64,000 nt of DNA from Saprospiraceae bacterium (lineage in GTDB: Bacteria > Bacteroidota > Bacteroidia > Chitinophagales > Saprospiraceae): NCBI GenBank assembly GCA_016715405.1, contig JADKAE010000002.1:1-64000 (forward strand). The letters run 5' to 3'. This document shows, piece after piece, positions 28,950 through 39,451 of the stretch; the stretch's first letter is position 1, and every line of letters starts with the position of its first letter. Below the pieces are notes generated by a model that was not told the DNA's origin, ran no database searches, and worked only from the letters and a program-made list of their open reading frames with translations. The translations under genes were made by a program, and so were the position numbers.

Positions 28950-29591
28950 ATGCTGCTAAAAACAAATCTCATGCTGCTTGCCTTACTGGCATTTTTATTA
29001 CCCAAAGGGATTGCCCAAAAGCTCCAATTCAACGGCCGCACCACCATAGTTGCCGATTCAATCGTGTTGATTACAGATGGGGGAATCATTTACACCCCAA
29101 AAACAACGGAAGCCGCGCCGCGCGAAGTGGGCTTATCCGTCAGCGGCTTATTTGAATATGGGTTTTTGTATAAAAAACAATTGCGCGAGCAGCGCTATCT
29201 GAGCCTCCGCACCCTGGCCCTGTTGGCCACAGCCCGCGAAGACCAGTCCGGCGAGAGTACCCGTCTCACCGCAACATGCGGCATCGAAAAAAGGCGCCCC
29301 ATCGCCGGCAAACTCTGGCTGGTGCACGGCCCTGAATTGACGTTTCACGTGCAATATGAAAACAACGCCTCCCACCAGTTATTTGCCAGCGCCGGCCCGG
29401 GGTATATGCTGGGCGCGCAATTTCACTTTGCGGAGCCTTGCTACTTGCAATTCCAAGTGTCGGCCTCGGTTCAGGCCACCTACCAATACCAGGGCCCGAG
29501 GAACGGCCAACCCGCCCGGGATTTGTGGGGCGCCACCGCCGGTTTTAATACTTCGAATGTGGGATTGAGTTTGGTGTATCGAATTTTTTGA
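28950..29591 (+). CDS. Exported outer-membrane barrel protein
   Basis: The 213-residue product begins MLLKTNLMLLALLAFLLPKG, a signal peptide cut near IAQ. The rest alternates strands: EVGLSVSGLFEYGFLYKKQL, LWLVHGPELTFHVQYENN, LGAQFHFAEPCYLQFQVSAS, and ends in a typical barrel strand (NVGLSLVYRIF). No domain was recognised; outer-membrane location is inferred. A longer frame to 28863 extends into the direct repeat and is not a likely start. A small hypothetical barrel of a type common near two-component systems; no link to the kinase was seen. Confidence 0.7.
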   Translation: MLLKTNLMLLALLAFLLPKGIAQKLQFNGRTTIVADSIVLITDGGIIYTPKTTEAAPREVGLSVSGLFEYGFLYKKQLREQRYLSLRTLALLATAREDQSGESTRLTATCGIEKRRPIAGKLWLVHGPELTFHVQYENNASHQLFASAGPGYMLGAQFHFAEPCYLQFQVSASVQATYQYQGPRNGQPARDLWGATAGFNTSNVGLSLVYRIF

Positions 29592-29633
29592 TGCCTCGCA
29601 CACCAAGAGAATGGTGCTGGGCATCTTTGATTG

Positions 29634-29709
29634 TAGGTTTAGCGCCTTCGGCGGGTTTAGCGGTTGGGTTTAGCGATTGGGTTTAGCTAAACTGCGAAGG
29701 CACTAAACC
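29634..29709. repeat. GGTTTAGCG units
   Basis: Three units of GGTTTAGCG(G/A)TTG are followed by a reverse arm (TAGCTAAACTGCGAAGGCAC). Related to 16547-16583 and 26521-26563. It lies 28 bases before the tonB start at 29738. Confidence 0.75.
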
Positions 29710-29737
29710 TATTTTCTCCACACAAAATCCAGCGACT

Positions 29738-30631
29738 ATGATGACCGTAGCATTCTCTGGGCTGCAAGTACTTTGCGGCGCCCTGGCAATCTTTGCCCTC
29801 ATCGCAACGAGTATTTTACTGACGCGCCGGCAATTGAGTCTGGCTGGCCGGCATTTGCTGGAGCAGCAGTTGGCCATAGCCGGCGGCGGCTCTCGAACTA
29901 AATATGTGGACGTGGACGTATTCCGTTGGCGGGGTACCATACTGGCGGGCGGCGTGGCCGCTGCATTGGCATTAGCGGTATTGTTTTTCAATTGGACCAC
30001 ATTCAGCAAGTCTGAGTTGTCGGTATCGCTATTGCCGCTCGAAACGCCCGACATCATGATCACGCCCCCTGTATTGCCACCAAAAAAAGAGCTGCCGCCG
30101 CCGGTAATCCCTCAGAAAATTGAAACGACCAAACTCGAAGACGTTCCTGCAATCGACTTCCTCATGCCCAATCTCGACGTCAACGACGCCGTGGTAGCGC
30201 CGCCGGCAGCTGAAACCGGGCCTGCCGTGATACCCGACATCCCGCCGCCGCCGCCCGTAAAAGACGACGCGCCCTGGGTAGTAGTAGAAGAGATGCCGCT
30301 ATTCCCGGGCTGCGACGAAGGCACTTATGCGCAAAGAAAAAAATGTGCTGACGCTAAGCTGATGGAATTTATAAAACAGCATATCCGCTACCCCGCTATT
30401 GCCCGCGATGCAACCATTCAGGGTACTGTGGTAGTGCGGTTTATCGTAGACAAAGACGGCGCCATCATCGAGCCCACCGTGATCCGCGACATCGGCGGAC
30501 AATGTGGAAAAGAAGCACTGCGCGTAGTGCAACTGATGCAGGAGCAAAATATCCGCTGGCGCCCGGGTCGGCAAATGGGCCACAATGTGAAGGTACAGTT
30601 TAACCTGCCGGTGCGGTTTCAGTTGGAGTAG
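29738..30631 (+). CDS. Energy transducer TonB
   Basis: The intact paralogue of the broken gene at 937-1862. The 297-residue protein has two N-terminal membrane segments (VLCGALAIFALIATSILLT; AAALALAVLFFNWT) separated by a basic loop with VDVFRWRGTILAGG. Then come a Pro-rich periplasmic spacer (PPVLPPKKELPPPVIPQKIE) and the C-terminal TonB domain (IRYPAIARDATIQGTVVVRF, IRWRPGRQMGHNVKVQFNLP, ending RFQLE). Such proteins couple inner-membrane proton flow to outer-membrane receptors; the two-helix N-terminus is a Bacteroidota variant. The neighbours do not include exbB or exbD. Confidence 0.9.
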   Translation: MMTVAFSGLQVLCGALAIFALIATSILLTRRQLSLAGRHLLEQQLAIAGGGSRTKYVDVDVFRWRGTILAGGVAAALALAVLFFNWTTFSKSELSVSLLPLETPDIMITPPVLPPKKELPPPVIPQKIETTKLEDVPAIDFLMPNLDVNDAVVAPPAAETGPAVIPDIPPPPPVKDDAPWVVVEEMPLFPGCDEGTYAQRKKCADAKLMEFIKQHIRYPAIARDATIQGTVVVRFIVDKDGAIIEPTVIRDIGGQCGKEALRVVQLMQEQNIRWRPGRQMGHNVKVQFNLPVRFQLE

Positions 30632-30632
30632 T

Positions 30633-30794
30633 AAGGTTCTCTGTTATCGGTTGTCCGTTCTCCGTTCTCCATCTTATCTTTGATGTTACCTTTGGCAGTT
30701 ACAGTGAACAGAGAACAGAGAACAGAGAACAGAGAACAGAGAACAGAGAACAGAGAACAGAGAACAGAGAACAGAGAACAGAGAACAGAGAACA
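30633..30794 (+). promoter_or_regulatory. Promoter-leader cassette with ACAGAGA array
   Basis: TATCTTTG (30675-30682) and TACCTTTG (30687-30694) are followed by GCAGTTACAGTGA and about 12 copies of ACAGAGA ending near 30794. To the left, TTCTCTGTTATCGGTTGTCC units form the opposite arm. It is the same cassette as at 8644, 24673 and 43945. The next gene starts 218 bases on. Confidence 0.6.
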
Positions 30795-30825
30795 AACCAG
30801 CCATAAACAACTTGATGCCGCAAGG

Positions 30826-30931
30826 AGAGTGACATCTTTCGAGGCACGAGAAAGGTGTTATCTCCTTGCTACCCCAGCGCGAGATGTCACCTGCACTCCT
30901 GCCTCGTGCACATGACACCTCGTTCGCACAA
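30826..30931. other. Structured spacer with three crossing complementary pairs
   Basis: GTGACATCT (30829-30837) pairs with AGATGTCAC (30882-30890), GCACGAG (30844-30850) with CTCGTGC (30903-30909), and AGGTGT with ACACCT further right. The second members come in the same order as the first, so the pairs cross. It is upstream of the TPR gene at 31012. Nothing else was recognised here. Confidence 0.4.
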
Positions 30932-31011
30932 AAATCACATTTCGAGACGCCTATGAGCGTGAATAATTCAATAAAATCCCCGATCTTTCCCCAAAACAAC
31001 CCTGTACTACC

Positions 31012-33448
31012 GTGAAAAACACCGCTCTAACCCTCTTCCTCTTCCTGGTTACCCTGACCACGCAAGCCCAAAAACCCAGCGCGGCATGGTGCGCGAACAA
31101 AACTCCGGCAAAAAACCAGTGCCGGCAGCGCAGGTCGTTTTTGGGGAAGCCAACCCCGTCATATCCGATAACGACGGCTTATTTACCCTCAGCTTCCCCC
31201 GCAAAAAGCCGGCGACTGGGTATTCCTGGAAGACGTGCAAAAAAGCGGCTACGAACTCGTCAACAAAAAAGAAATCGAGCAAGTCAAACTCAGTAGCGAC
31301 GAGCGCTTAGGCGTAGACATCATCGTAGCGCCCGCCGGCAAACTCGACGCGGCCCGCCGCGAATACTACGACATCTCCGACAAGGCCCTGCTGGCCGGTT
31401 TTGAACGCGAGAAAAAAAACCTGCGCGACAAGCTCCAAAAGGCCCAACTCAACCAGCAGGAATACGAAGAAAAATACGAAAGCCTGCAAAAGCAATACGA
31501 CCAGCAGCAACAGCAGCTTGACCAGTTGGCCGACAAATTCGCGCGGGTAAATTTTGACGATGTGAGCCCCATCTACCAAGAAGCCCTGGAACTCTACAAA
31601 GCCGGCCACATCGACCAGGCCATCGCCAGACTCGAAAGTATCAACCCCGCCAAACGCACAGAGGAGATTATCAAAGAAGAAAAACGCATCGGCGAAGCCC
31701 AGAAGGAATTGGACGCCCAACGCGCCGCCCTCGAGACGGAAAAACGCAGCCAAATCGCCAACCTGAAATTGTTGGCGGATATGTATAGTGCAGATTTTGA
31801 CCCCGCAAAAGCGGAAGCGCAGTACGACCAGTTGCTGCGGCTGGATTCTGCTGACTTTGAGATACTTTGGAATGCGGCCTGGTTTTACAAAGAAAATCAC
31901 CGCTATGATAAAGCGATGGCTTTGTATCATATTATTATTAATAACTTGGAAATAGAGGGAGTACGTATAGGAATTGCATACTACCAATTAGGCCAACTTT
32001 ACGAAGAAACAGAAAGTTTGACAACTGCGCTAAACCTTTATAGGCAAAGCTCCGACAGACTTAAAAAACTGCATTACAATAATTCCGATAATAGTCAGTA
32101 TAAATACGAACTCGCTGTTTCTTATGAAAGACTTGGTCATTTGCACAGTAAGTTGGGTAATTTACCCCAAGCTTTGGATTTTTTTTATGATCAAAATAAA
32201 ATAATTAACGAACTATATACTAACTATCCGAAAAATATGGATTACAAATATGGATTAGCTAATTCATATCAATACCTTGGCCATATACATAGTGAAATAG
32301 GTACGTTAGATAGCGCCATTATTTTTTTTGAAAAATTCAATATTATTGCAAAAGAACTCTGCACAACCTTTCCGCAGAATAGAGAATTTACACAAACATT
32401 AGCTATTTCTTTTGCTAATCTTGGTCTAACCTATAGAAAAAAAGGGGATTTCAAGCAAGCACTGGTTTATAATATAAATTCGAATAACTTAGCAAAAGAA
32501 CTTTACTTAACCGATCCACGAAATGTGGATTTAAAAAACCTCTTGGCAACCTCTTATGGATACATCGGCAATGTTTACTTTTTAATGAGTGATTTAGATA
32601 GCGCTATAATTTATTTAAACAAATCTAATATTTTGGCAGAAGAACTCTATGTCACCTTTCCACAAAATAAAGATTTTAAACGTCGATGCGCATTTTCATT
32701 CCAATCTCTTGGCGATACGTATAAATTGAATAATCAACTATTTAAAGCTTTGGTTAATTTTGAGAAATATGACTCCTTATTACAGGAACTATATGCTATC
32801 GATTCTTTGGATTTAGTCCTAAAAATAGATTTGGCTATTTCTTATAGCAAATTGGGAGAAGTACATAGCGCACTTAACCATTTGAATCAAGCTTTGACTT
32901 ATTTTGAAAAAGGGAATCAATTGTTTAAAGAACTCTGCACTACCTATTCGCAGAATGCAGTGTATAATAACTACTTGGCATTATCTTACGCATGGCTTGG
33001 TAATATATACTTGAGACTTGGCCAGATGACAAAAGCACTGTTTTGTACTGAAACTTACTCGGCAATTACTGAAGATCTCATTACTTCCTATCCGCAAAAT
33101 GTAGAATATAAAAAAAACTTGGCTGATTCATACTATCAACTCGGTATTAATCACGATATCATGGGGGGCCTATTTCGAGCTATGCTTTTTTTTGAAAGAA
33201 GTAATAACGTATTTAAAGAACTCTATTCTGCCTATCCCGAAAATATGGTTGTAAAAAATAGGTTGGCGGGGTCATACACTGGGCTGGGGATTTTTAGTGT
33301 TAAAAAACTTAAAGATAAAGAAAAAGCAAAGCTATATTTTAAACAGGCGGAAACACTTTGGGTCGAGTTGACAAACGAATATCCAAATAATCAACAATAT
33401 TGGCATGGCTTATCACAAGTTAAAGGCGAATTAGCTAAATTGGAGTGA
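31012..33448 (+). CDS. Exported TPR protein with coiled coil, frameshifted
   Basis: Signal peptide MKNTALTLFLFLVTLTTQAQ, then two single-base deletions (near 31079 and 31211) must be repaired to read QRGMVREQNSGKKPVPAAQV and PGDWVFLEDVQKSGYELVN. That first 100 residues form a carboxypeptidase-regulatory-like beta domain. A long coiled coil follows (AQLNQQEYEEKYESLQKQYD), then about ten TPR-type units of ~50 residues with the core KELYTTYPQNxxYKxxLAxSY. From about 31900 the base composition changes to AT-rich with a different codon choice. Such TPR arrays are scaffolds; no catalytic domain follows. Role unknown, possibly partner in signalling or gliding-related complexes. Confidence 0.75.
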
Positions 33449-33494
33449 AACTCCCAGCCCGCAGGTAAGTAGCCGAAATCCTCGTTCCTTATCC

Positions 33495-33619
33495 AGACCT
33501 TGCAAGGTTTTCTCAGAATCGTCCCTTGAAAACCTTGCAAGGTCTTTCCATGGCCATCACCGTTCACCCGTACATCCAAGCGCGATCATTATGTGTACAG
33601 ATACCCTGCTGGTATGACA
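33495..33619. repeat. Left copy of palindromic repeat flanking yhcG-like gene
   Basis: An 18-bp inverted repeat (AGACCTTGCAAGGTTTTC with its complement, 33495-33545) around a 15-base loop. It is followed by a shared tail ending ACAGATACCCTGC and TGACA. The right copy is at 34829-34935 in the same orientation. The rest of the 33449-33775 spacer shows no gene. Confidence 0.88.
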
Positions 33620-33775
33620 TAGGAAATGAAAAAAATCCAGTAATCTCTCCAAAAAAAATGCCCCATCACTAGCATGTTTAAACACACCTTCTTTAATATT
33701 GCATCAATAAACAATCAATACACGGCATAATAGTTATAGCCCGAACTCTTTCTATTACACACAAAACACCAGGGC

Positions 33776-34794
33776 ATGAATACCAATGAAAACACACTCA
33801 ATCCCACCTTTATACAAGACATCAGGGATATGCTGCAACAAGCCCGGCAGAAAACCTATGCTGCCGCCACTTTTATTATGGTGGAAACTTACTGGCGGGT
33901 CGGACGGCGAATTGTAGAAGAAGAACAAAAAGGACAAAAACGAGCCGATTACGGAGCCTTTCTGATCCGCGAATTGTCAATCACTCTTGGCGCCGAATTC
34001 GGAAAAGGTTTTGCCATCGCCAATCTCTGGAATTTCAGGCAATTCTATCTCACTTTCCCAAGCGAAGAAAAACTCTACACACTGCGTAGAAATTGACATG
34101 GTCGCATTACCGGCTCATTATGCGCATCGACAAGCTGGAAGCCCGCACCTATTACCTCCGCGAAGCAGCAGAGCAGCAATGGAGCACCCGCCAGCTAGAA
34201 CGCAACATCAGCTCCCATTACTACGAGCGCCTGCTGGCAACGCAAGGCCAACTACCACCAGCCGAGCCCGAGCGCATCCGTCCGGCCGATTTTGTGAAAG
34301 ACCCTTATGTACTCGAATTCCTGAACCTGCCCGAGACCACATGGACTGCGGAAAAAACACTCGAAGCGGCGCTGGTCGACAACCTGCAGCACTTCCTGCT
34401 CGAACTTGGCAAAGGCTTCTCCTTTGTGGGCCGGCAATTTCGCATCAGCACCGAAACCAGCCATTTTTATGTCGATCTGGTGTTCTATAACTACCTCCTC
34501 AAGTGCTTCGTATTGCTCGACCTCAAATCCGGCAAACTCAGCCACCAGGATGTAGGTCAAATGGATATGTACGTGCGTATGTTCGACGACCTCAAGCGCA
34601 ACCCAGATGACAACCCGACAGTCGGAATTATCCTTTGCGAAGATAAAGACGAAACCGTAGCGCGATACTCCGTGCTGCAAGGCAGCGAACAACTTTTCGC
34701 CTCCAAATACCGCTTTATTTTGCCCAGCGAAAAAGAACTCGCCGAAGAACTCCACCGCAAACGGCAGTGGCTTTTGGAACGGCTTAAATCCTGA
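33776..34794 (+). CDS. YhcG-type PDDEXK nuclease (DUF1016), frameshifted
   Basis: The N-terminal domain (33776 on, MNTNENTLNPTFIQDIRDML, then VETYWRVGRRIVEEEQKG) is the DUF1016 helical part; after one missing base near 34091 the second frame continues LTWSHYRLIMRIDKLEART. The C-terminal nuclease core has FVGRQFRISTETSHFYVDLV, FVLLDLKSGKLSHQDVGQMD and GIILCEDKDETVARYSV, with D-x-K of the PDDEXK fold in VLLDLKSGKL. YhcG-type proteins occur near restriction systems and some act as toxins or repair nucleases. It is flanked by direct copies of an 18-bp palindromic repeat, suggestive of a mobile or recently inserted unit. Confidence 0.85.
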
Positions 34795-34828
34795 TTTGTA
34801 TCCTTTTAAACCATGCTATCCCCGGTTC

Positions 34829-34935
34829 AGACCTTGCAAGGTTTTCTCAGAACCGTCTCTTGAAAACCTTGCAAGGTCTTTCCAAGGCCATCAACGCCCA
34901 TTTGTTATGAGTACAGATACCCTGCGGGTTTGACA
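34829..34935. repeat. Right copy of palindromic repeat flanking yhcG-like gene
   Basis: The same 18-bp stem (34829-34879) with loop changes at two positions relative to 33495-33545, followed by GGCCATCA and a shared tail (GAGTACAGATACCCTGCGGG, then TTTGACA). Together with the left copy it brackets the nuclease gene. Confidence 0.88.
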
Positions 34936-35053
34936 GGGCGCTATGCGCTCCGTAGCGATGCGGATTCATACCCATCGCGAAGGAGCGATCCCCGGTCATC
35001 GTTGTTTTCAAAGGTAATCCCAGCCACCGGTTGAGCGAAGCCGGGGCCTGTTC

Positions 35054-35106
35054 GTTTCGACTCCGCTCAACGAACGACAAAGCCGGTCATTGAGCGGAGT
35101 CGAAAC
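35054..35106. repeat. Inverted repeat TTGAGCGGAGTCGAAAC
   Basis: GTTTCGACTCCGCTCAA (35054-35070) is the exact complement of TTGAGCGGAGTCGAAAC (35090-35106). A third single copy covers the Nnr stop codon at 58435-58451. The surrounding spacer 34936-35226 shows no gene. Confidence 0.8.
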
Positions 35107-35178
35107 GACCAGCCAATTCAGGAAGTGACTTGAAGTCACATCCTGAATTATCAATGAAAGAGATGACCTCCTGGCCCA

Positions 35179-35230
35179 GTCGCGAGTCGTACAGTCGTAC
35201 AGTCGTAAAGTCCCAAAGTCCCAAAGTCAC
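35179..35230. repeat. GTCGTACA/AAGTCCC micro-repeat
   Basis: GTCGCGAGTCGTACAGTCGT is followed by ACAGTCGTAAAGTCCCAAAG and TCCCAAAGTCAC. The units resemble those at 59772-59895 and 60468-60521. The stop codon of the RND pump gene (35227-35229) lies inside the last unit. Confidence 0.7.
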
Positions 35231-38200
35231 ACCCTCTCTCCCTCCAGACTGGGCGGAAGCAACTTGTACAACACCGGCGTAACGAGGCGCGACAACAGTG
35301 TAGAACTGATGAGGCCGCCGATGAGCACCAGGGCAAGCGGAGAGTACAACGGACTATACTCCAACACCAGCGGGATGAGGCCGCCGATGGCCGTGAGCGA
35401 GGTCAGCACGATGGGTACAAAGCGGATTTCGCCGGCTTCCTGGATGGCTTCGTCGAGGCCTTTGCCTTGTTCGCGCAGTTGGTTGGTGAAGTCCACCAGC
35501 AATATCGAGTTTTTGACCTCGATGCCCGCCAGGGCGATCAGGCCTACCACAGCGGTAAACGACAGCGTATTGCCGGTGAGCAACAGCATGAGGATGGCCC
35601 CGATGATGCCCAGCGGGATTACCGACAATACGATAAGGGTGCTTTTGAATGTTTTAAATTCGAGGATTAATACGCCGATCAATCCGAATATGGTGATCAG
35701 GATGATTAGGCCGATGCCCGAAAAACTCTCCTGCTGGCTTTCTACTTCGCCGGCTACTACGTAATTGAACCCTCCCGGGAATTTGAAGTCCTGTAGTTTT
35801 TGCTGCAGCTCCGCGTTGATATCGCCGGTGAGGTAACCCGATTGCACCAGGGCGGTAATGGTCACGTAGCGCTCTTTGTTGTAGTGGCGGATCGTATTGG
35901 CGGCGGTTTCGAGTTCTACGTCGGCCACTTGGCGGACCGGGATGGCCGTGCCTGCCAGGTTATTTACGTAGAGCCTGTCGAAGACGCCGAGGTCGGGGGT
36001 GGCCGATTGCTTGGGCAGGGTCAGCAGCATGGTGTATTCTTCGCCCTGGTCGTCGCGGAAGACGCCCAGGTCGAGCCCGGCAATGCCCATGCGCACGGTG
36101 CGATCGATTTCGGCTACGGGTACGCCCAGCGCCGCAGCTTTTTCTTTGTTGATGCGAACGGCCAGGTCGGTTTTCTGGGTTTTTAGCGGATTGGTCACAT
36201 AAATAGCGCCCGGTGTAGCGGCAATCAGGTTTTCGACATCTCCGGCCACAGTGCGCAGCGAATCGAGGTTTTCGCCAAAGATGCGTATCGCGACAGGCGC
36301 TTCTATTGGAGGCCCCTGCTCGAAGTTTTGCACCACTATTTTTGAGTTGGGAAACAAGCGGAAGCTGTCGCGCAATTCATCGATAAAGGCTTCTTTTTCA
36401 TCGGGATCCATCTCGTATAATTGCACAAATATCTGTCCGGTATTTTCGGCCCCTTTGTTGGGGAATACGTTGTAGTAAACCTGCGGATGTCCCTGGCCTA
36501 CGTTGGAAGCATACGATTTTACCTGCTCCTGCCGGCCCAATACGCTTTCTACGTGCCTCACCACCCGGTCGGTTTCGTACATATTGCTGCCGTCGGGGGT
36601 TTCCACATTGACCATGAACATCGGGCGCTCGGATGCCGGAAAAAGACTGAAGCCGACTACGGGCACCAGCATCACCGAACCCGCAAAAATAGAGCCTGCC
36701 ACGGCCAACGTCATCCAGGGGTGGCGCAGCGATACGGTCAGCAATTTGCTGTAACTCATGCTGATGCCTTTTAAACGCGCGGTAAACCAGGTTGCCTTCG
36801 GCGTGTTCTTTGTCGCTGAGCAGGCGGCTCGACAGGAAGGGCACAATGGTGATCGATACCAACAGCGAGGCCAGGATGGTAGTGACTACCGCCATGGGCA
36901 AGCTGCGGATGAAGTCGCCCGAGCTTTCCGGCAAGTAAATCAACGGCAGGAATGCCAATACCAGTGTGGCGGTACAACCCATAACGGCTTTGCCGATCTG
37001 CCGGGTGGCTGCGATGGCGGCTTCTCGTCGCGACAATCCCAAACGCATATGCCGTTCGATATTTTCCACCACCACAATGCTGTCGTCTACCAGGATGCCC
37101 AGCGCCACGATAAGCCCTACGATACTCAGCTGGTTGAGGGTATACCCAAATGCGTTGAGCATGGTGAGGCCTATAGCAATCGACAGCGGGATAGAGATCA
37201 TCACCACCAGCGAGGCGCGAATGCCCAAGGGCAATAGCGTGATGAGCACCAGCAGAATAGCGATGGCAAAATCTTTGGCGAAGCGCCCCAGGCGTTTTTC
37301 CACGCTGGCGCTTTGGTCAAAGATTTTGTAGTAGTCGATATTGGCCGGCATTTGTTGTTCAAATTTTTCCAGCACCGGCAACACCTGGTCGCGCACGCTG
37401 AAAATATTCTGCCCTTTTTTCTGGGCGGCGGTGACAAATACGGCGCGGTGGCCGTTGATGCGGGTGAGGTGTTTTTCCTGCTCGTAATCCATGCGCACGT
37501 CGGCGATGTCTTTGAGGTATACCACCTGCCCATTGGCGGCGTAAACGATCGTGTTGCTGATTTCTTCGATCGACTTGTAGTTGCCGCTGGTTTTTACGTT
37601 AAACTTGCGGGTATTCAGGTTGAGGCTGCCGCCGGGGATCGTCAGGTTTTCGCTTTGCAGGGCCCCCATTACGGCGTTGACCGGGATGCGTTGCTGCGCC
37701 ATCTTTTCCGCATTCAGCGCGATGCGCACCTGCTGTTCGGGAAAGCCGTATATCTCCACATTCTTCAGCGATTTGATCTTTTCCAGCTCCGTCGACAATT
37801 CTTCGGCTTCTTCTTTGAGCTGCTTGTAAGAAGCCGTTTCGCTGATCAGCGCTACCTGGAAAATGTTGACGTTGTTGGGACTCAGCTTTTCTACGTCGAT
37901 GCGGTAAATATCCTGGGGCAGGTCTTTCTGTATGGCGTTTACTTCGCGAATCACCTCTTGATATTTTTCGTCGGTATCGACGCCGTATTCGTATTCTACG
38001 CGAATCACGGCCAGTCCGTCGCTGATATCGGTGATAATATCCTTTACGTTTTCGAGTTCGTTGAACTTCTTTTCCATGGGGTCTACCACCTGCTCTTCGA
38101 TATCGGCGGGGGTAGCGCCCGGATACACGGCTGCCACGAGGAAGCCAGGGAAGACGGGTTCGGGGTCTTCGCCTTTGGGCATGCTAAACAGCGAGAAGAT

Positions 38201-38275
38201 ACCCAGCGCCAGCACGCCCAGGAAGACGACCAGGGTAAACTGGTAGTTTTTGACAGAAAATTCCGCGATTTTCAT
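35227..38275 (-). CDS. RND efflux pump (HAE1-like), frameshifted
   Basis: Inner-membrane proton-driven exporter. Starts MKIAEFSVKNYQFTLVVFLG, with first membrane helix and large porter region, LVLITLLPLGIRASLVVMIS, proton-relay helix IVALGILVDDSIVVVENIER and GKAVMGCTATLVLAFLPLIY. After a missing base near 36774 (TTTAAAA region) the second half reads KGISMSYSKLLTVSLRHPWM, IGLIILITIFGLIGVLILEF, GLIALAGIEVKNSILLVDF and ends in PVLYKLLPPSLEGERV. The first half is 38275-36785 or so, second about 36775-35227. About 1016 residues when joined, normal for RND. It lies last in the efflux operon with adaptor and TolC-like protein. Confidence 0.92.
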
Positions 38276-38297
38276 GATGGGTGTCGTTTGGCGTTGG

Positions 38298-39362
38298 TCA
38301 ATTATTAATAATGTGGATACGGGCGTCGGCGCTGAGGTAGGCAGAGCCTTCGGTAATCACTTTGTCGCCGGCTTTGAGTCCCGAGGCCAGCATGGCTTTG
38401 TCGTTGCGCAGGAAAGCGATACGCACCGGTATCTTTTTGGCCTTGTCGCCATCGGCCACAAAGACAAAGGCGTTGAGGCCGTTGCCTTCCACGATGGCGT
38501 CGACGGGCACGCTGACGTACGAGCTGCCCTGGGCGCCTTCGAGGCGCACGGTGGCAAACATGCCGTAGCTAAACCGCTTACCGCCCGGATTAAAGCTAAA
38601 TTCTACCGGGTACAAGCCCGTAGCGGGATCTGCGCTTTGTGGAATTTGGCTGAGCGTACCGGTAAAGGTCTGCCCGGGATAAGCGTCGAAGGTGATTTGG
38701 GCGCGCTGGCCATTGCGCAAGCGCACAAAATCTTTGTCGGTCACCCCTGCGCGCACTACCCAGTCGCCCGCGCCGGCGTGCATCACATAGACAGGTGTAC
38801 CGGGGCCTGCCACTTCGCCTTCGTTCATCAACTTCATCAGGATTACGCCGCTGATGGGCGCCCTGATCTCGGAATACGCCTGGTTGAACTGTACAATCGA
38901 CAGTTGTTCTTTGGCGAGGTTGAGGGCTGTAGTGGCGTTTTGCACCTGTTCGAGGGTGGCTACCGAGTCTTTATACAGGTTTTGCGCGCGTTTGAGGTCG
39001 CGCTCGGCTTTGGCCACGCCTTCGCGGGCTTGCGTGACGCCTGCGTTGATCTCGGTGAGGTTGAGGCGGGCCAGCAACTGGCCTTTTTTCACCTGGGCGC
39101 CTTCTTCTGCGAATAACTGATCGATCACGCCGCCGGTTTTAAAAGAAAGCCGCGCTTCTGTAGCCGAGCTCACCAGTCCGGAAGCGGTTACCGGTTCCGA
39201 CAGGGTTTGCATTTCGGCGGCTACTACCCGCACGGCAATTTCTTCCTGCTTGGCCGGCAGCGGGGTATTTTCTTCGGCATTGGAGTGGTTGCCGCACATC
39301 GTGATCAGAAAGAGGAGTCCCACGGCGATAAGGGGGACTATAATGGAAACCAACTTTTTCAT
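38298..39362 (-). CDS. RND periplasmic adaptor subunit
   Basis: A 354-residue membrane-fusion protein linking pump and outer-membrane channel. It begins with MKKLVSIIVPLIAVGLLFLI followed by TMCGNHSN, which could be a lipoprotein signal with Cys23. The family pattern is clear: barrel-sandwich RLSFKTGGVIDQLFAEEGAQ and VKKGQLLARLN, alpha-helical hairpin REGVAKAERDLKRAQNLYKD, and IRAPISGVILMKLMNEGEVA. A longer start at 39431 is possible but ATG 39362 fits the signal sequence. The stop is 22 bases upstream of the pump start, so it is co-transcribed with it. Confidence 0.93.
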   Translation of the reverse strand: MKKLVSIIVPLIAVGLLFLITMCGNHSNAEENTPLPAKQEEIAVRVVAAEMQTLSEPVTASGLVSSATEARLSFKTGGVIDQLFAEEGAQVKKGQLLARLNLTEINAGVTQAREGVAKAERDLKRAQNLYKDSVATLEQVQNATTALNLAKEQLSIVQFNQAYSEIRAPISGVILMKLMNEGEVAGPGTPVYVMHAGAGDWVVRAGVTDKDFVRLRNGQRAQITFDAYPGQTFTGTLSQIPQSADPATGLYPVEFSFNPGGKRFSYGMFATVRLEGAQGSSYVSVPVDAIVEGNGLNAFVFVADGDKAKKIPVRIAFLRNDKAMLASGLKAGDKVITEGSAYLSADARIHIINN

Positions 39363-39388
39363 GGTTGTTAGTATTATTGGTGAACGAT

Positions 39389-39403
39389 CTAATAATTGTT
39401 TAG
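39389..39403. promoter_or_regulatory. Possible third TetR operator
   Basis: CTAATAATTGTTTAG is a partial match to the 17-base palindrome at 41557-41573, 27 bases upstream of the adaptor start. Only the right half (TTGTTTAG) is conserved, so this is tentative. Confidence 0.35.
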
Positions 39404-39451
39404 TAAGGTTTAGCGCTTTTCTATCAAACATTCAACATCAAGCATTAAACA

